Below, one piece after another: positions 1-50,697 of a stretch of 64,000 bases of DNA (position 1 is its first letter; each line of letters begins with the position of its first letter). The position numbers were made by a program, and so were the translations under genes. Below the pieces are notes generated by a model. That model saw only the letters and a program-made list of their open reading frames with translations. It did no database searches and was not told where the DNA came from. Source of the DNA: Siphonodentalium dalli. Taxonomy: Eukaryota; Mollusca; Scaphopoda; Gadilida; Siphonodentaliidae. Where the stretch lies: contig CP136065.1 of the NCBI GenBank assembly GCA_032622095.1, positions 219,646,151-219,710,150 on the forward strand, given 5' to 3'.

Positions 1-3000
1 AGCTACACGTTGCAGAGACTAAAGGATTTCACCATCACTCACATTACTGCCGCTAGCCTATAAACAAGCTACACGTTACAGATACAGAGACTAAAGGATT
101 TCACCATCACTCACATTACTGCCGCTAGCCTATAAACAAGCTACACGTTACAGATACAGAGACTAAAGGATTTCACCATCACTGACATTACTGCCGCTAG
201 CCTATAAACAAGCTACACGTTGCAGAGACTAAAGGATTTCACCATCACTCACATTACTGCCGCTAGCCTATAAACAAGCTACACGTTACAGATACAGAGA
301 CTAAAGCATTTCACCATCACTCACATTACTGCCGCTAGCCTATAAACAAGCTACACGTTGCAGAGACTAAAGGATTTCACCATCACTCACATTACTGCCG
401 CTAGCCTATAAACAAGCTACACGTTACAGAGACTAAAGGATTTCACCATCACTCACATTACTGCCGCTAGCCTATAAACAAGCTACACGTTACAGAGACT
501 AAAGGATTTCACCATCACTCACATTACTGCCGCTAGCCTATAAACAAGCTACACGTTACAGATACAGAGACTAAAGCATTTCACCATCACTCACATTACT
601 GCCGCTAGCCTATAAACAAGCTACACGTTACAGAGACTAAAGGATTTCACCATCACTCACATTACTGCCGCTAGCCTATAAACAAGCTACACGTTACAGA
701 TACAGAGACTAAAGCATTTCACCATCACTCACATTACTGCCGCTAGCCTATAAACAAGCTACACGTTGCAGAGACTAAAGGATTTCACCATCACTCACAT
801 TACTGCCGCTAGCCTATAAACAAGCTACACGTTACAGAGACTAAAGGATTTCACCATCACTCACATTACTGCCGCTAGCCTATAAACAAGCTACACGTTA
901 CAGATACAGAGACTAAAGGATTTCACCATCACTCACATTACTGCCGCTAGCCTATAAACAAGCTACACGTTGCAGAGACTAAAGGATTTCACCATCACTC
1001 ACATTACTGCCGCTAGCCTATAAACAAGCTACACGTTGCAGAGACTAAAGGATTTCACCATCACTGACATTACTGCCGCTAGCCTATAAACAAGCTACAC
1101 GTTGCAGAGACTAAAGGATTTCACCATCACTCACATTACTGCCGCTAGCCTATAAACAAGCTACACGTTACAGAGACTAAAGCATTTCACCATCACTCAC
1201 ATTACTGCCGCTAGCCTATAAACAAGCTACACGTTGCAGAGACTAAAGGATTTCACCATCACTGACATTACTGCCGCTAGCCTATAAACAAGCTACACGT
1301 TGCAGAGACTAAAGGATTTCACCATCACTCACATTACTGCCGCTAGCCTATAAACAAGCTACACGTTACAGAGACTGAAGGATTTCACCATCACTCACAT
1401 TACTGCCGCTAGCCTATAAACAAGCTACACGTTACAGATACAGAGACTAAAGGATTTCACCATCACTCACATTACTGCCGCTAGCCTATAAACAAGCTAC
1501 ACGTTGCAGAGACTAAAGGATTTCACCATCACTCACATTACTGCCGCTAGCCTATAAACAAGCTACACGTTACAGATACAGAGACTGAAGGATTTCACCA
1601 TCACTCACATTACTGCCGCTAGCCTATAAACACGTTACAGAGACTAAAGGATTTCACCATCACTCACATTACTGCCGCTAGCCTATAAACAAGCTACACG
1701 TTACAGATACAGAGACTAAAGGATTTCACCATCACTCACATTACTGCCGCTAGCCTATAAACAAGCTACACGTTACAGAGACTGAAGGATTTCACCATCA
1801 CTCACATTACTGCCGCTAGCCTATAAACAAGCTACACGTTACAGATACAGAGACTAAAGGATTTCACCATCACTCACATTACTGCCGCTAGCCTATAAAC
1901 ACGTTACAGAGACTAAAGGATTTCACCATCACTCACATTACTGCCGCTAGCCTATAAACAAGCTACACGTTACAGATACAGAGACTAAAGCATTTCACCA
2001 TCACTCACATTACTGCCGCTAGCCTATAAACAAGCTACACGTTACAGAGACTAAAGGATTTCACCATCACTCACATTACTGCCGCTAGCCTATAAACAAG
2101 CTACACGTTACAGATACAGAGACTAAAGCATTTCACCATCACTCACATTACTGCCGCTAGCCTATAAACAAGCTACACGTTGCAGAGACTAAAGGATTTC
2201 ACCATCACTCACATTACTGCCGCTAGCCTATAAACAAGCTACACGTTACAGAGACTAAAGGATTTCACCATCACTCACATTACTGCCGCTAGCCTATAAA
2301 CAAGCTACACGTTACAGATACAGAGACTAAAGGATTTCACCATCACTCACATTACTGCCGCTAGCCTATAAACAAGCTACACGTTGCAGAGACTAAAGGA
2401 TTTCACCATCACTCACATTACTGCCGCTAGCCTATAAACAAGCTACACGTTGCAGAGACTAAAGGATTTCACCATCACTGACATTACTGCCGCTAGCCTA
2501 TAAACAAGCTACACGTTGCAGAGACTAAAGGATTTCACCATCACTCACATTACTGCCGCTAGCCTATAAACAAGCTACACGTTACAGAGACTAAAGCATT
2601 TCACCATCACTCACATTACTGCCGCTAGCCTATAAACAAGCTACACGTTGCAGAGACTAAAGGATTTCACCATCACTGACATTACTGCCGCTAGCCTATA
2701 AACAAGCTACACGTTGCAGAGACTAAAGGATTTCACCATCACTCACATTACTGCCGCTAGCCTATAAACAAGCTACACGTTACAGAGACTGAAGGATTTC
2801 ACCATCACTCACATTACTGCCGCTAGCCTATAAACAAGCTACACGTTACAGATACAGAGACTAAAGGATTTCACCATCACTCACATTACTGCCGCTAGCC
2901 TATAAACAAGCTACACGTTGCAGAGACTAAAGGATTTCACCATCACTCACATTACTGCCGCTAGCCTATAAACAAGCTACACGTTACAGATACAGAGACT

Positions 3001-4048
3001 GAAGGATTTCACCATCACTCACATTACTGCCGCTAGCCTATAAACACGTTACAGAGACTAAAGGATTTCACCATCACTCACATTACTGCCGCTAGCCTAT
3101 AAACAAGCTACACGTTACAGATACAGAGACTAAAGGATTTCACCATCACTCACATTACTGCCGCTAGCCTATAAACAAGCTACACGTTACAGAGACTGAA
3201 GGATTTCACCATCACTCACATTACTGCCGCTAGCCTATAAACAAGCTACACGTTACAGATACAGAGACTAAAGGATTTCACCATCACTCACATTACTGCC
3301 GCTAGCCTATAAACACGTTACAGAGACTAAAGGATTTCACCATCACTCACATTATTGCCGCTAGCCTATAAACAAGCTACACGTTACAGATACAGAGACT
3401 AAAGGATTTCACCATCACTCACATTACTGCCGCTAGCCTATAAACACGTTACAGAGACTAAAGGATTTCACCATCACTCACATTATTGCCGCTAGCCTAT
3501 AAACAAGCTACACGTTACAGATACAGAGACTAAAGGATTTCACCATCACTCACATTACTGCCGCTAGCCTATAAACAAGCTACACGTTACAGATACAGAG
3601 ACTAAAGGATTTCACCATCACTCACATTACTGCCGCTAGCCTATAAACACGTTACAGAGACTAAAGGATTTCACCATCACTCACATTATTGCCGCTAGCC
3701 TATAAACAAGCTACACGTTACAGATACAGAGACTAAAGGATTTCACCATCACTCACATTACTGCCGCTAGCCTATAAACAAGCTACACGTTACAGAGACT
3801 GAAGGATTTCACCATCACTGACATTACTGCCGCTAGCCTATAAACAAGCTACACGTTACAGAGACTGAAGGATTTCACCATCACTCACATTACTGCCGCT
3901 AGCCTATAAACAAGCTACACGTTACAGATACAGAGACTAAAGGATTTCACCATCACTCACATTACTGCCGCTAGCCTATAAACACGTTACAGAGACTAAA
4001 GGATTTCACCATCACTCACATTATTGCCACTAGCCTATAAATTAGCTT
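1..4048. repeat. Satellite array, 60/67/73 bp units, about 58 copies
   Basis: Head-to-tail units contain the block ctaaaggatttcaccatcac followed by ccgctagcctataaaca. Three length classes are visible: a 67 bp form; a 73 bp form with an extra gataca near the acacgtt block; and a 60 bp form lacking agctaca. Point variants (cattt for gattt, ctgac for ctcac, gactgaag for gactaaag, attattgcc for attactgcc) mark individual units. The array begins at base 1, so it continues left of the window. It ends at a degenerate unit near 4048. No open reading frame crosses it. Confidence 0.97.
500..3344. repeat. Two tandem copies of a 1414 bp higher-order repeat
   Basis: Rare unit variants recur at exactly 1414 bp: the cattt variants at 577, 715 and 1183 recur at 1991, 2129 and 2597; the ctgac variants at 1061 and 1259 recur at 2475 and 2673; the gactgaag variant at 1371 recurs at 2785; the short-unit junctions at 1631 and about 1900 recur at 3045 and about 3314. 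The phase is lost before about 500 and after about 3340. Boundaries are approximate. Confidence 0.85.
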
Positions 4049-4137
4049 CTGCACGCAATCCCTGCAGTATGGTGTCACAGTGCACAAATAGTTTGATTGT
4101 CAGATATCTGCTTTCGGTTTCGTTTTTCAAACTAGTG

Positions 4138-4536
4138 TTAACCCTTTACCCAACAAACCGGCCAAAACCGGCCAAATAAAGCTTCAACAGCCTAAAATAT
4201 CTTCGGTCTGTCTCAATAGAACCATACAAATATGGATATCATTGGAACCGGCTCCTTGACCACATTGTGATAGTTATAGTTATGCCCTGTGCCAATGCAT
4301 TCTCTTATATATGCGAGTCGACCATAGGTCGCCTCGCATATATAAGAGAATGTATTGGCCTAAAAAAAATCTTTTTTTAACACTTTTTACCATTTTTTCT
4401 TACATTCTTTAACAATTTTATAATTTTTAATGTGTAAAGCCGATGCATTCTCTTATATATGCGAGGCGACCTATGGTCGACTCGCATATATAAGAGAATG
4501 CATTGGCACAGGGCCTTTCTGTTGGGTAAAGTGTTA
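4138..4536 (+). mobile_element. TTAA element type A, copy 1 (piggyBac-like MITE)
   Basis: Begins TTAA-CCCTTTACCCAACA and ends with the inverted complement, slightly decayed (GTGTTAT for GGGTTAA). It holds a unique 120 bp left part, then two long hairpins that are reverse complements of each other (about 4287-4355 and 4440-4506) with an AT-rich spacer. TTAA target sites and CCC/GGG termini are typical of piggyBac-derived MITEs. No transposase is encoded. Confidence 0.8.
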
Positions 4537-42247
<37,711 letters not shown>

Positions 42248-42740
42248 TACAGTTCACATGGTGCTGCTGTGACATCATCAATATCTGCTGTTCTTAGGAG
42301 CTTCCACCTTTGACTTGGTGCCAAGTTCTTGAGACTCGTGAAGTAGATTCTTTCCAGACCTACCTTAACCCTGCTGTCAATGTAGCTCAACCTCGGCCTA
42401 GGCTTAAGGCCACGCAATGTCAAATTCCAGTTTCTCGTGCCCGCGCGAATGGTCCTGAAACTGATTGGAACCTTTTTAATCGCGTTCTATCTATCAGGAT
42501 TTTTTTTTTATTGGTACAACATATCGATCAGGGAAATTTTTGTTATTGGTACAAAATAATTCTGGTATGTTTATTATAAATTCATTCCCGATTCCCAATT
42601 CAAATTTCATTTCTGTAATTGGTAACTATGTTCAAACTGGTGTTAAACACATGTATTGTGTCTGCAATCTGGGAAAAAAAATGTATCAATGATATTTTAT
42701 TGTTTGGTTTTTGAGGAAATAAATCGCATGGGATCAATCA
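42248..42740 (+). other. NAA15 3' UTR (probable extent)
   Basis: Sequence after the stop has no further exon and reaches a candidate poly(A) signal about 470 bp downstream. No repeat family of the window was recognised in it. Confidence 0.4.
42718..42723 (+). promoter_or_regulatory. Candidate poly(A) signal AATAAA
   Basis: First AATAAA after the NAA15 stop codon. Others follow at about 43323 and 43371, so the mature 3' end is uncertain. Confidence 0.4.
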
Positions 42741-44816
42741 ACTAACTTTTATAGACGTCTGTTCTGGTAATAATTGCAACTAAAGTTAAACTCCGAGCTA
42801 GCCGATGCCGCGATGGAATGATCATTGGCATGTGCCTTAGGAAACGAATAATAAAATTGAAAACAAAACCACGTGTGCATCCTTTAGTTTTTTTTGGCCT
42901 AAGAAATGGGAAATTGACTTTTGTGTGGCCTAATTTCTCCTGCTGTACAATCTCATTAGAACCCTTGTCTCAGTTTCCAGATAGATTACCGTGGACTCGG
43001 AGTTATACACACTAAATTCACTCCCAGGCATCTCTAACTCTTGAAACAGCTTAGAAATGATTGGAATGAAAAGTATATTCTGTGTATTATGTTATGTTTC
43101 CCTTGTATTGAAGCCTAGACTGCTTTGTATTTGCCATCAATTGACGTTGATGCAGATATACCATCATGTGACATCAATGCAGATATACTATCATGTGACA
43201 TCAATGCAGATATAGCATCATGTGACATCAATGCAGATATACTATCATGTGACATCAATGCAGATATACGCTGATAAAAATGAAGTTTCATCTCAAGCTT
43301 ATCCTATAGCGTACCTTTCTGGAATAAAGATAATTCTTTTCAATGTTATGCATGGGGCATTTCTAATTTCATAATAAATTTAACAAACGGCCTAATGTTG
43401 ATTGTTGGAACTTTTAATTATCTGAATATTTCCTAAAGGATGACTACTCATCAATAAGTATTTACTAAAGAAAGGTTTAACATTCATATTACATACATTC
43501 AGTGAACATCAACGGCACACACATTGAGCTTGCAGTTGGTAGTACGGTAGTTTCAATATATTTTTTAGTGAAGTGCTAATATGCAAACCATCATTTCTAA
43601 AATATTCAAAGCTGCTTTGGAGTGGAAGTGATGTGTATAACACAGAGTCTGTTGTTTAATTGAGTTCTAGGAATTGTATTTAATCATTGAGCATTCTATT
43701 CCGTCATAATCTCTTTTCATTGCAGGCAAATTGTAAAATTTAGACCTGAATGATAGTTCATTTGTGGCTGTTTCTTTCCGATATATACACAAAACCAAAG
43801 AATTGAGGGGAGATTATTATTCAACCTTCTATCATCTGTCATATATTATCATGGTGGTCTTCTAATATTTACTAATACACTGACTGATGATTTAATAGTC
43901 GGAACTAATGCTAAATTTTTCTCCACATGGCCGATGTAACTGTGTTGGTGTAATTTTTTATCCTGCACATGGCCGCTGCACTGTTATGCTGTACTGCTTT
44001 CCTTCAGCCAGTGGCATTTGATCAGACAATAATGATGCACACAAATCGACAATCTTCTCTTATAACACACGATAATCTCCATTCTGGATAAACATATATA
44101 TTGATTGTGTTATAGTTTGAAGAAAATAGCTATGGACAGCTATTGCTGCAAGTATGATCATGTTTAAATATATAAAATATTCGCTTCTTGTGGAGTCTGG
44201 ATAATTCTTGAATCTGACCAATTACCATATCCTGAAAAGTACTATTCTTTTAGTCGCTGATATATTGTACAGTGTCAGAGGTCTATTTTTGGAGATTCAG
44301 GGTGAGCATTTTGGTAGACGGGAAACCTGGAATCACGCTGTTGGTGGCTAATGGCAAATTATTTTGGAAAATGGCCCAAGATAATTTCGTTTGGCCGAAC
44401 TTTTTAGCCAAAAAGTTTCAAGGTTGTAGTAGCAATCACTTCTCAAATTATTATCAGATCTCCATGAAACCCGTAATTCATAAAAAAAAAACGTTTGCCA
44501 AAAGAATTTTTCGGCCAGGGTGAACACTGAAGGAAAGACTTAGCCAGGACAAAGTTGATCAGAGAACTCCACAAAATGAAAATATACCCGGTGAAATAGA
44601 AGATTGAACCTAAATGTTGAATTGTTCATTTGCTTTGTAAACTATCATTTCCATTTTTTTATGAAATTAACATGGAATTCCCATTAATAAAATACTTGAT
44701 AATTAGTGATTGTCAGAGATGAGTAAGGTATTTAAGATGAAGTGTTCGCTGGTGTATAGATGCGTCATGTTCTGTCTTACTCTCAGGCTGATTGTTATAA
44801 TGCTCAAGCACTATTA
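42741..44816. other. Intergenic stretch downstream of NAA15
   Basis: No gene recognised. Several weak open frames contain no family motif. A small tandem repeat (43146-43268) is the only clear structure. Confidence 0.5.
43146..43268 (+). repeat. 27 bp tandem repeat, about 4.5 copies
   Basis: Unit gcagatatactatcatgtga then catcaat, with one variant c and one g at the same position. Confidence 0.9.
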
Positions 44817-45754
44817 TTTTACCCTTCCATGACTGGAGCTTCCTGAAATTTTGCAAAAACCCTGTGCCAATGCATTCTCTTATATATGCGAGTCTCCCAA
44901 AGGGAGCCTCGCATATATAAGAGAATCCATTGGCCTAACAATATTTACCTTGATCTTGTAAGCATTCTCTTATATATGTGAGGCTCCCTATTGGAGAGTC
45001 CTGTATATAAGAGAATGCACTGGCACATGGTCTTTAATGCTGCACCAGCGCAGATCCCATCATGAAAGGGTTAATGAATAAAAGCTAAATTTCCATGTCA
45101 AATTGAAAAAAAAAGAAGTTCTAAATTGTTTCCCAAATACATTAGTTAACCCTTCCATGACTGGAGCTTCCTGAAATTTTAAGAAAACCCTGTGCCAATG
45201 CATTCTTTTATATTTGCGAGTCTCCCAAAGGGAACCTTGCATATATAAGAGAATGTATTGGCCTAACAATATTTACCTTGATCTTGTAAGCATTCTTCTA
45301 TATATGTGAGGCTCCCTATTGGAGAGTCCCGTATATAAGAGAATGCACTGGCACATGGTCTTTAATGCTGCACCAGTGCAGCTCCCATCATGAAAGGGTT
45401 AAGGAATAAAAGCAAAATGTCAAATTTTGGCAGTGAATATTTTGTGGGATAAAAAAGAAAAGAAGTTCTAAATTGCTTCCCAAATACATTAGTTAATAAC
45501 CCTTCCGTGACTGGAGCTTCCTGCAATTTTGCGAAAACCTATGCCAATGCATTCTCTTATATATGTGAGTCTCCCATAGGGTGCCTCGCATATATAAGAG
45601 AATGCATTGGCCTAACAATATTTACTTTGACCTTGTAAGCCAGTGCATTCTCTTATATATGTGAGGCTCCCCAGGAGACTTGCATATATAAGAGAATGCA
45701 TGGCACATGATCTTTAATGCTGCACCAGTGCAGCTACTGTCATGAAGGGGTTAA
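44817..45754. mobile_element. Three type C TTAA elements in tandem
   Basis: Copies at 44817-45074, 45146-45402 and 45493-45754, each from CCCTTCCATGACTGGAGC to CATCATGAAAGGG-TTAA with two hairpins. The 70-95 bp spacers (aaaagaagttctaaattg, cccaaatacattagttaa) are also alike, so an element plus flank was amplified as a roughly 330 bp unit. The same spacer follows the element at 54465. Confidence 0.85.
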
Positions 45755-45874
45755 CTGCTCGTTTGAATCTTATCTTATGAAAAAAGTTTGATAATATCTC
45801 TTCAACAAGTATAGCTTGTCAATAGTATGGTGCTGCAGTAATTTAGAAAGCAAAGCTAGATATCAGAATCAAGT

Positions 45875-46091
45875 TACATTAATGCCCTAAGTAATCGATC
45901 ACTTAACCACAGCAGAATTATGGGTAACTTTTCAGGATTTAGTCGGAAATATGGCTTGTTCCCATTCATCGGAAACCTCTCACCGAGAGCTTTCCGATGA
46001 ATGGCAACAAGCCATATTTCCGACTAAATCCTGAAAAGTTACCCATAATTATGCTGTGGTTAAGGGGTCGATTACTTAGGGCATTACTGTA
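45875..46091. mobile_element. 217 bp foldback MITE, copy 2
   Basis: Same length and arms as 10757-10973 with a slightly different loop (cctctcaccgagag); right end GGGCATTACTGTA is intact, left end TACATTAATGCCC has one change. Confidence 0.85.
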
Positions 46092-46469
46092 TGACCAATT
46101 TACAGAATGTATTTCATCACAACATATTTATTGATGTTATCATTATGCATTGCAGCCATTTATCTATTCATAGAACAGATTCAAACTTATTAGAAGCATT
46201 AGTTCAAAGATAAGTCTCTCTTCCCTTCCCTGTGTGATCATGATGGCACATGTTTATAGTCTTAGACTTGAGACATGTTTCAGCATGGAGTATAGAACAG
46301 GACCATGGAAGTCGCTGCCTAAATTAGAAATCTTCTAGAATTGGGAGGAGTAATAAATATTTATATAAGAGATTGCACTGGTACAGAATATTTAATGATG
46401 TTGGCTCCCGTTGTGGAAGGGTTAAAGTGTCATTTTTGTCAGAGGAAATAACGTACAATAATAGTACAA
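46092..46469. other. Intergenic stretch; type C fragment near its end
   Basis: The last part (46359-46425: tatataagagattgcactgg, then gtggaagggttaaa) is a remnant of a type C TTAA element. The rest is unrecognised. Confidence 0.5.
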
Positions 46470-46907
46470 GCCTGAACATAGCATGTCTGTCATTTGCAAA
46501 ATAGGTCCCCAGAGGGTGAAATTAGTTATGCTATCCCTCATAGCAGCCAAGTATCACTAAATTCAACCTCTGGGGACTGCATTCTGCCTGGGCCTCATCT
46601 TCTCTGGAAAGTTTCTTTATTGTCAAATTAGATTCTATTTCTTTTTTAGTTTAGTTTCTCTATATCCCCAAATTGGCAGGCAACACATTGCATAATCGAG
46701 GTTCCCAATGGGTGTACATCACAATATTCACCATTTGGGGACATCAGTCTGAGTCTATATCTACCATAGCAGATGAGGCCATGCAGAATGAGGTTCCAAG
46801 AGGGCGAATTTAGACTAGTGATTCTAGCCCACTGCGGAATAGCGTCACTAAATTCACCCACTGGGGACCTCATTCTGCAAATGACAGGCACACTAAACTC
46901 AGGCTTG
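46470..46907. mobile_element. Foldback family F, long form
   Basis: Ends acaagcctgaacatagcatg and actcaggcttg; two inner hairpins separated by ccaaattggcaggcaacaca and gggtgtacatcacaatattc. Confidence 0.8.
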
Positions 46908-47000
46908 AATAGTAATAAAGCCCTAGGCCTGAGAACATTACCTTGTCCTTCCACTCACTTGATAATAAACATCTGAATATTGTTTTTAGAACTATCACCT

Positions 47001-47591
47001 TTAAAGGGGTACTGTACGCCAAATGTTGTTGTTGGTTTCTATAGTCTCCGAATCGGAGAATAAGGTAACAATTTTTCCATTATTTGAAAGTCTGTTGAGT
47101 ACGAAGTCATGTTACGGATGACAAATTTACCGGAATGCAAAAATACAAATTGTCGTTGTCGAGTAATTTTTGTAAAGTTTTCAACCAAATGAATCAAATA
47201 AAAGTTATATTATATGCATACTAGTCCCATATAATCATTTAAGTTATTGTATCGTCGCTAGTCAGTGAGTGGCTTGAGTGTTCTCCCCGTATCATCATAA
47301 TATTTTAAGCGATCGTGTGTGCGATCGGTTTAACAATCCAGTATCCCTCAATTACTGTTTTTGATTACGGTAATTCGTAATTTAATTGACGCCATTTTAT
47401 GGCTCCAGTCATAAATTCAATTTATATCAAATTATTAACTTTTAAATTATTAAATTTTAAGATAGCCTATTAACCTGAGCGTTTACAGAATACATCTTCG
47501 ACTCAAATTACTTATGTTTCTATATATTATCGATATTAGATCGTTGTTGTCACCGGAAATTTAATGAAAATGGCGTACAGTACCCCTTTAA
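47001..47591. mobile_element. TTAA element AGGGGTACTG, 583 bp
   Basis: Element 47005-47587 with ends AGGGGTACTGTACGCCA and TGGCGTACAGTACCCCT, flanked by TTAA on both sides. No coding content. TTAA duplications occur in piggyBac and Kolobok superfamilies. Confidence 0.85.
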
Positions 47592-47669
47592 GATAAAGAT
47601 GGTAGACCGGTCAGCTGGTCCTACTATGATGTTGGTGATTGTGTCGAGTTAGATATGATATTAACATTT

Positions 47670-47960
47670 CTATATTCAGTTATAAAAGTATACATTGGAA
47701 TGGACTATTATTCATTTGGAGGGGTTTTCAGGTAATAGACAGATAATAAAAGTGCAGAAGGAGTCCAATTTATTGAAGGGAAATGTTCAGATAATAAGTT
47801 CAACAAATGGCCTATGCCTACGGTCATTTGTTGAACTTATTATCTGAAAATTTCCAAAGGCATAGTACTCATCAATGAGTATTTAGTAAAAGCAGATCCA
47901 GTCATTGGTGGGAAATGTCGTTTGTTGAACTTATTATCTGAACATTTCCTAAGGGAACTA
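47670..47960. repeat. Foldback family G, copy 2 and flank
   Basis: Inverted arms atgttcagataataagttca and tgaacttattatctgaaaat around an 18 bp loop (47795-47825), with a third arm copy at 47929-47950. Confidence 0.7.
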
Positions 47961-48181
47961 CTCGTGTTGTATGAGTATTTAATATTGAAAGGGGTACTGA
48001 ACTTTTTCAAAATTGTCATTTTTGCCATTCACTAGCAGCAGTTTTGAATGAGGCCATTATCTGCAGAGAGCACATTTAACTGAAAAGAGTTAGTAATGGC
48101 TGTATGAGTGTCTCGAGTAGGGCCACCATGATTCATCGCGATGCAATGCATCGTATTGGGAGGGTGCGATGTGATGCAAAA

Positions 48182-48401
48182 ACAATTCATTGGAAGATTA
48201 CACATTGCATAATCGAGGCTCCCAATGGGTGTACATCAAAATATTCACCATTTGGGAACCTCAATCTGAGGTATATGCCTCCCATGGCAGATGAGGCCAT
48301 GCAGAATGAGGTCCCAAGAGAGTGAATTTGGTGATAGCATCACTAAATTCACCCTCTGGGGACCTCATTCTTCAAGTGACAAGCACACTAAACTCAGGCT
48401 T
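48182..48401. mobile_element. Foldback family F, right half
   Basis: From acattgcataatcgaggctc to aaactcaggcttg. Left half missing. Confidence 0.7.
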
Positions 48402-48409
48402 GATAGTTT

Positions 48410-49664
48410 TTGAATGTTCCATATAGATAATGGTTTTTACTTCATTAGCCAGAGACAGGAAATGACATTTGAGAAAAGTAAAAGTAATTTTTCTTAAAAT
48501 GATGTGAAACATTCCCGTGGGATGATCAAATAGTATAATCTTGCTCAAGGTTGTTATTTTTACAAATATTATATCCAAATTGACAACACACACCGTCGTT
48601 CTTATATATCAATTAAATGCAGTGGCTCACGATGGCGAAATCATTTTCGTTTATCGCCGATAGTTACGTCCCGAATCAAGAAGTAAATATTTACAATTGA
48701 ACGTATTTCAGACGATGTTTTCTATGGCGTGATACGGTCGATTTTCTTCAGATTTTCGGCGATGTTAGTAGAATGCCACATTCCGCCAGCTGGCATAGTG
48801 TCCTGAGTACAAACTTATCAGTTTCATGCACCCGAACAAGTCCATAATATGTCTTTAACTGTATTGCTTTGCTCTACTAACATTACATTTAGCATGACAG
48901 TCACAAGCCTGCAAATAGCGTATCTGTCATTTGCAGAATGAGGTCCCCAGAGGGTGAATTTAGTGATGCTATCCCGCATAGTGGGCTAGCATCACTAAAT
49001 TCACCCTCTGGGGACCTCATTCTGCTAAGGCCCTCAACTGCTATGGCAGACCTAGGATCCGATTGAAGTTCCCCAGTTGAAGTTGGTGATGTTCACCCAT
49101 TAGTCATCTTAATTATGAATTTTATCTTCTGCAAATTAGGGGACATAGAAACTTCCTAGAAGGGAAATGTAACTAAAAACAATGTTAATTTGATACTATA
49201 GATACTTCCCAGAAGATGAGGCCTAAGCAGAATGAGGTCTCCAGAGGGTGAATTTGGTGATGCTAGCCCACTGCGGGATAGCATCACTAAATTCACCCTC
49301 TGGGGACCTCGTTCTGTAAATGACAGACACGCTATTTGCAGGCTTCGACAGTCAATATTTTAGCTGGATCAGTTGTCCAGGCTTTGTCTTGATTTCTTGA
49401 AAGATCCACAGTCCGATTTGACACCCCCAAAATTATTATTTCTTCGGCTTCAGGAGAAAATTGTTTGAATAATCTTATTAATTTTATCCACCTCAAATTT
49501 TTGTCAGCTTAGCAAAAACTAGACGGGTGTCTGGAAATGGCATTGTTTTTTGATGATTTAAGAGTAGTACACTTAATTTTGATCATAAAGTAACTTTTGA
49601 TGAAATACCATTGTTGTAACTGGATGATACAAGGGCCCTCAAATCAGAGAGTGGATCTTTAATT
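48410..49664 (-). repeat. Family E, long copy in reverse, split by a foldback element
   Basis: 48410-48890 matches 5640-6120 in inverse (block cgattttcttcagattttcg and gtaaatatttac). Further family E-like sequence with ends TGAAAGATCCACAGTCCG and AGAGTGGATCTTTAAT lies at about 49398-49664. A family F element sits between them at 48905-49346. Confidence 0.55.
48905..49346. mobile_element. Foldback family F, long form, intact
   Basis: Ends caagcctgcaaatagcgtat and its inverse acgctatttgcaggctt. Two inner hairpins (48938-49027 and 49226-49318). The most symmetrical long-form copy in the window. Confidence 0.85.
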
Positions 49665-49691
49665 ATACATGGGTACTATTGGTACTCTATT

Positions 49692-50148
49692 CAAGCCAGA
49701 GTTTAGCGTGCCTGTCATTTGCAGAATGAAGTTCCCAGAGGGTTAATTTAGTGACGCTATCACACATATTCCTAAATTCACCCTCTGGGGACCTCATTCT
49801 GCATGGCCTCATCTGCTATGGGAGACATAGACTCAGATTGAAGTTCCCAAATGGTTAATATTGTGATGTAGACCCATTGGGTACCTCGATTATGCAATGT
49901 ATCGTCTGCTGCCAATTTGGGGATACATGTATTGAGATACTAAACTAAAAAAGAAATAGAATCTATGTGAAGAAGTTTCTATAGAAATTTGATAATAAAG
50001 AAACATTCCAGAGAAGTTGGGGCATAAGCAGAATGAGGTCCCCAAAGGGTGAAGTTTGTGATGCTAGTCCACAATGCGGGAAAGCGTCACTAAATTCACC
50101 CTCAGGGGACCTCATTCTGTAAATGACAGGCACACTAAACTCAGGCTT
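49692..50148. mobile_element. Foldback family F, long form
   Basis: Ends caagccagagtttagcgtgc and aaactcaggcttg; middle includes ctatgtgaagaagtttctat. Confidence 0.8.
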
Positions 50149-50424
50149 GCTCCTATAAATACTTATAATCACAATCAAGAGGTTCACTTACTAGTCTGGA
50201 TTGACGTGATGTCTCATTGCTTCATTTGTGGCAGACGTATGGAGAGTAATATATATTTATCTCTCAAAACATTTATAAAAACTCTTATTGGTTCTGTTAT
50301 GATAAACCTGACAAATCGATTGATCCGTTTTGTTTTGATGGGAGAATTATAAAATTAGCTTTGTCTAGTTGTTTTGTCCTGTCTGTATGCTCTTATGCTT
50401 AATCCTTACATTTTGTTCTCAGGT

Positions 50425-50677
50425 TCATAACGGGATCTGCACTGGTGCAGCATTAGATATTCTGCGCCAGTGCATTCTCTTATATATGTGAGTAACCCAA
50501 AGGGAGCATCACATATATAAGAGAATGCACTGACTTACAAGGTCAATGTAAATATTGTTCGGCCAATTTATTCTCTTCTATATGTGAGGCTCCCTATGGG
50601 AGACAAGCATATATAAGAGAATGCACTGGTACAGGTTTTTCGCAAACTTTTAGGAAGCTCCAGTCATGGAAGGGTTA
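50425..50677 (-). mobile_element. TTAA element type C, reverse orientation
   Basis: Right end GCTCCAGTCATGGAAGGG-TTAA is the inverse of the type C left end. Two hairpins (50468-50531 and 50571-50626). The left terminus is eroded (ttcataacgggatc). Confidence 0.75.
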
Positions 50678-50697
50678 AGAAGTTTAACTATCCATCC

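Noticed and set aside
1-4048. CRISPR-like regular array
   Set aside because: Units are contiguous tandem repeats without unique spacers, in a eukaryotic context. The same applies to 56687-58472 and 34164-34650.
42310-42579. Open frame just after the NAA15 stop
   Set aside because: Lies in the 3' UTR in another frame, without conserved sequence.
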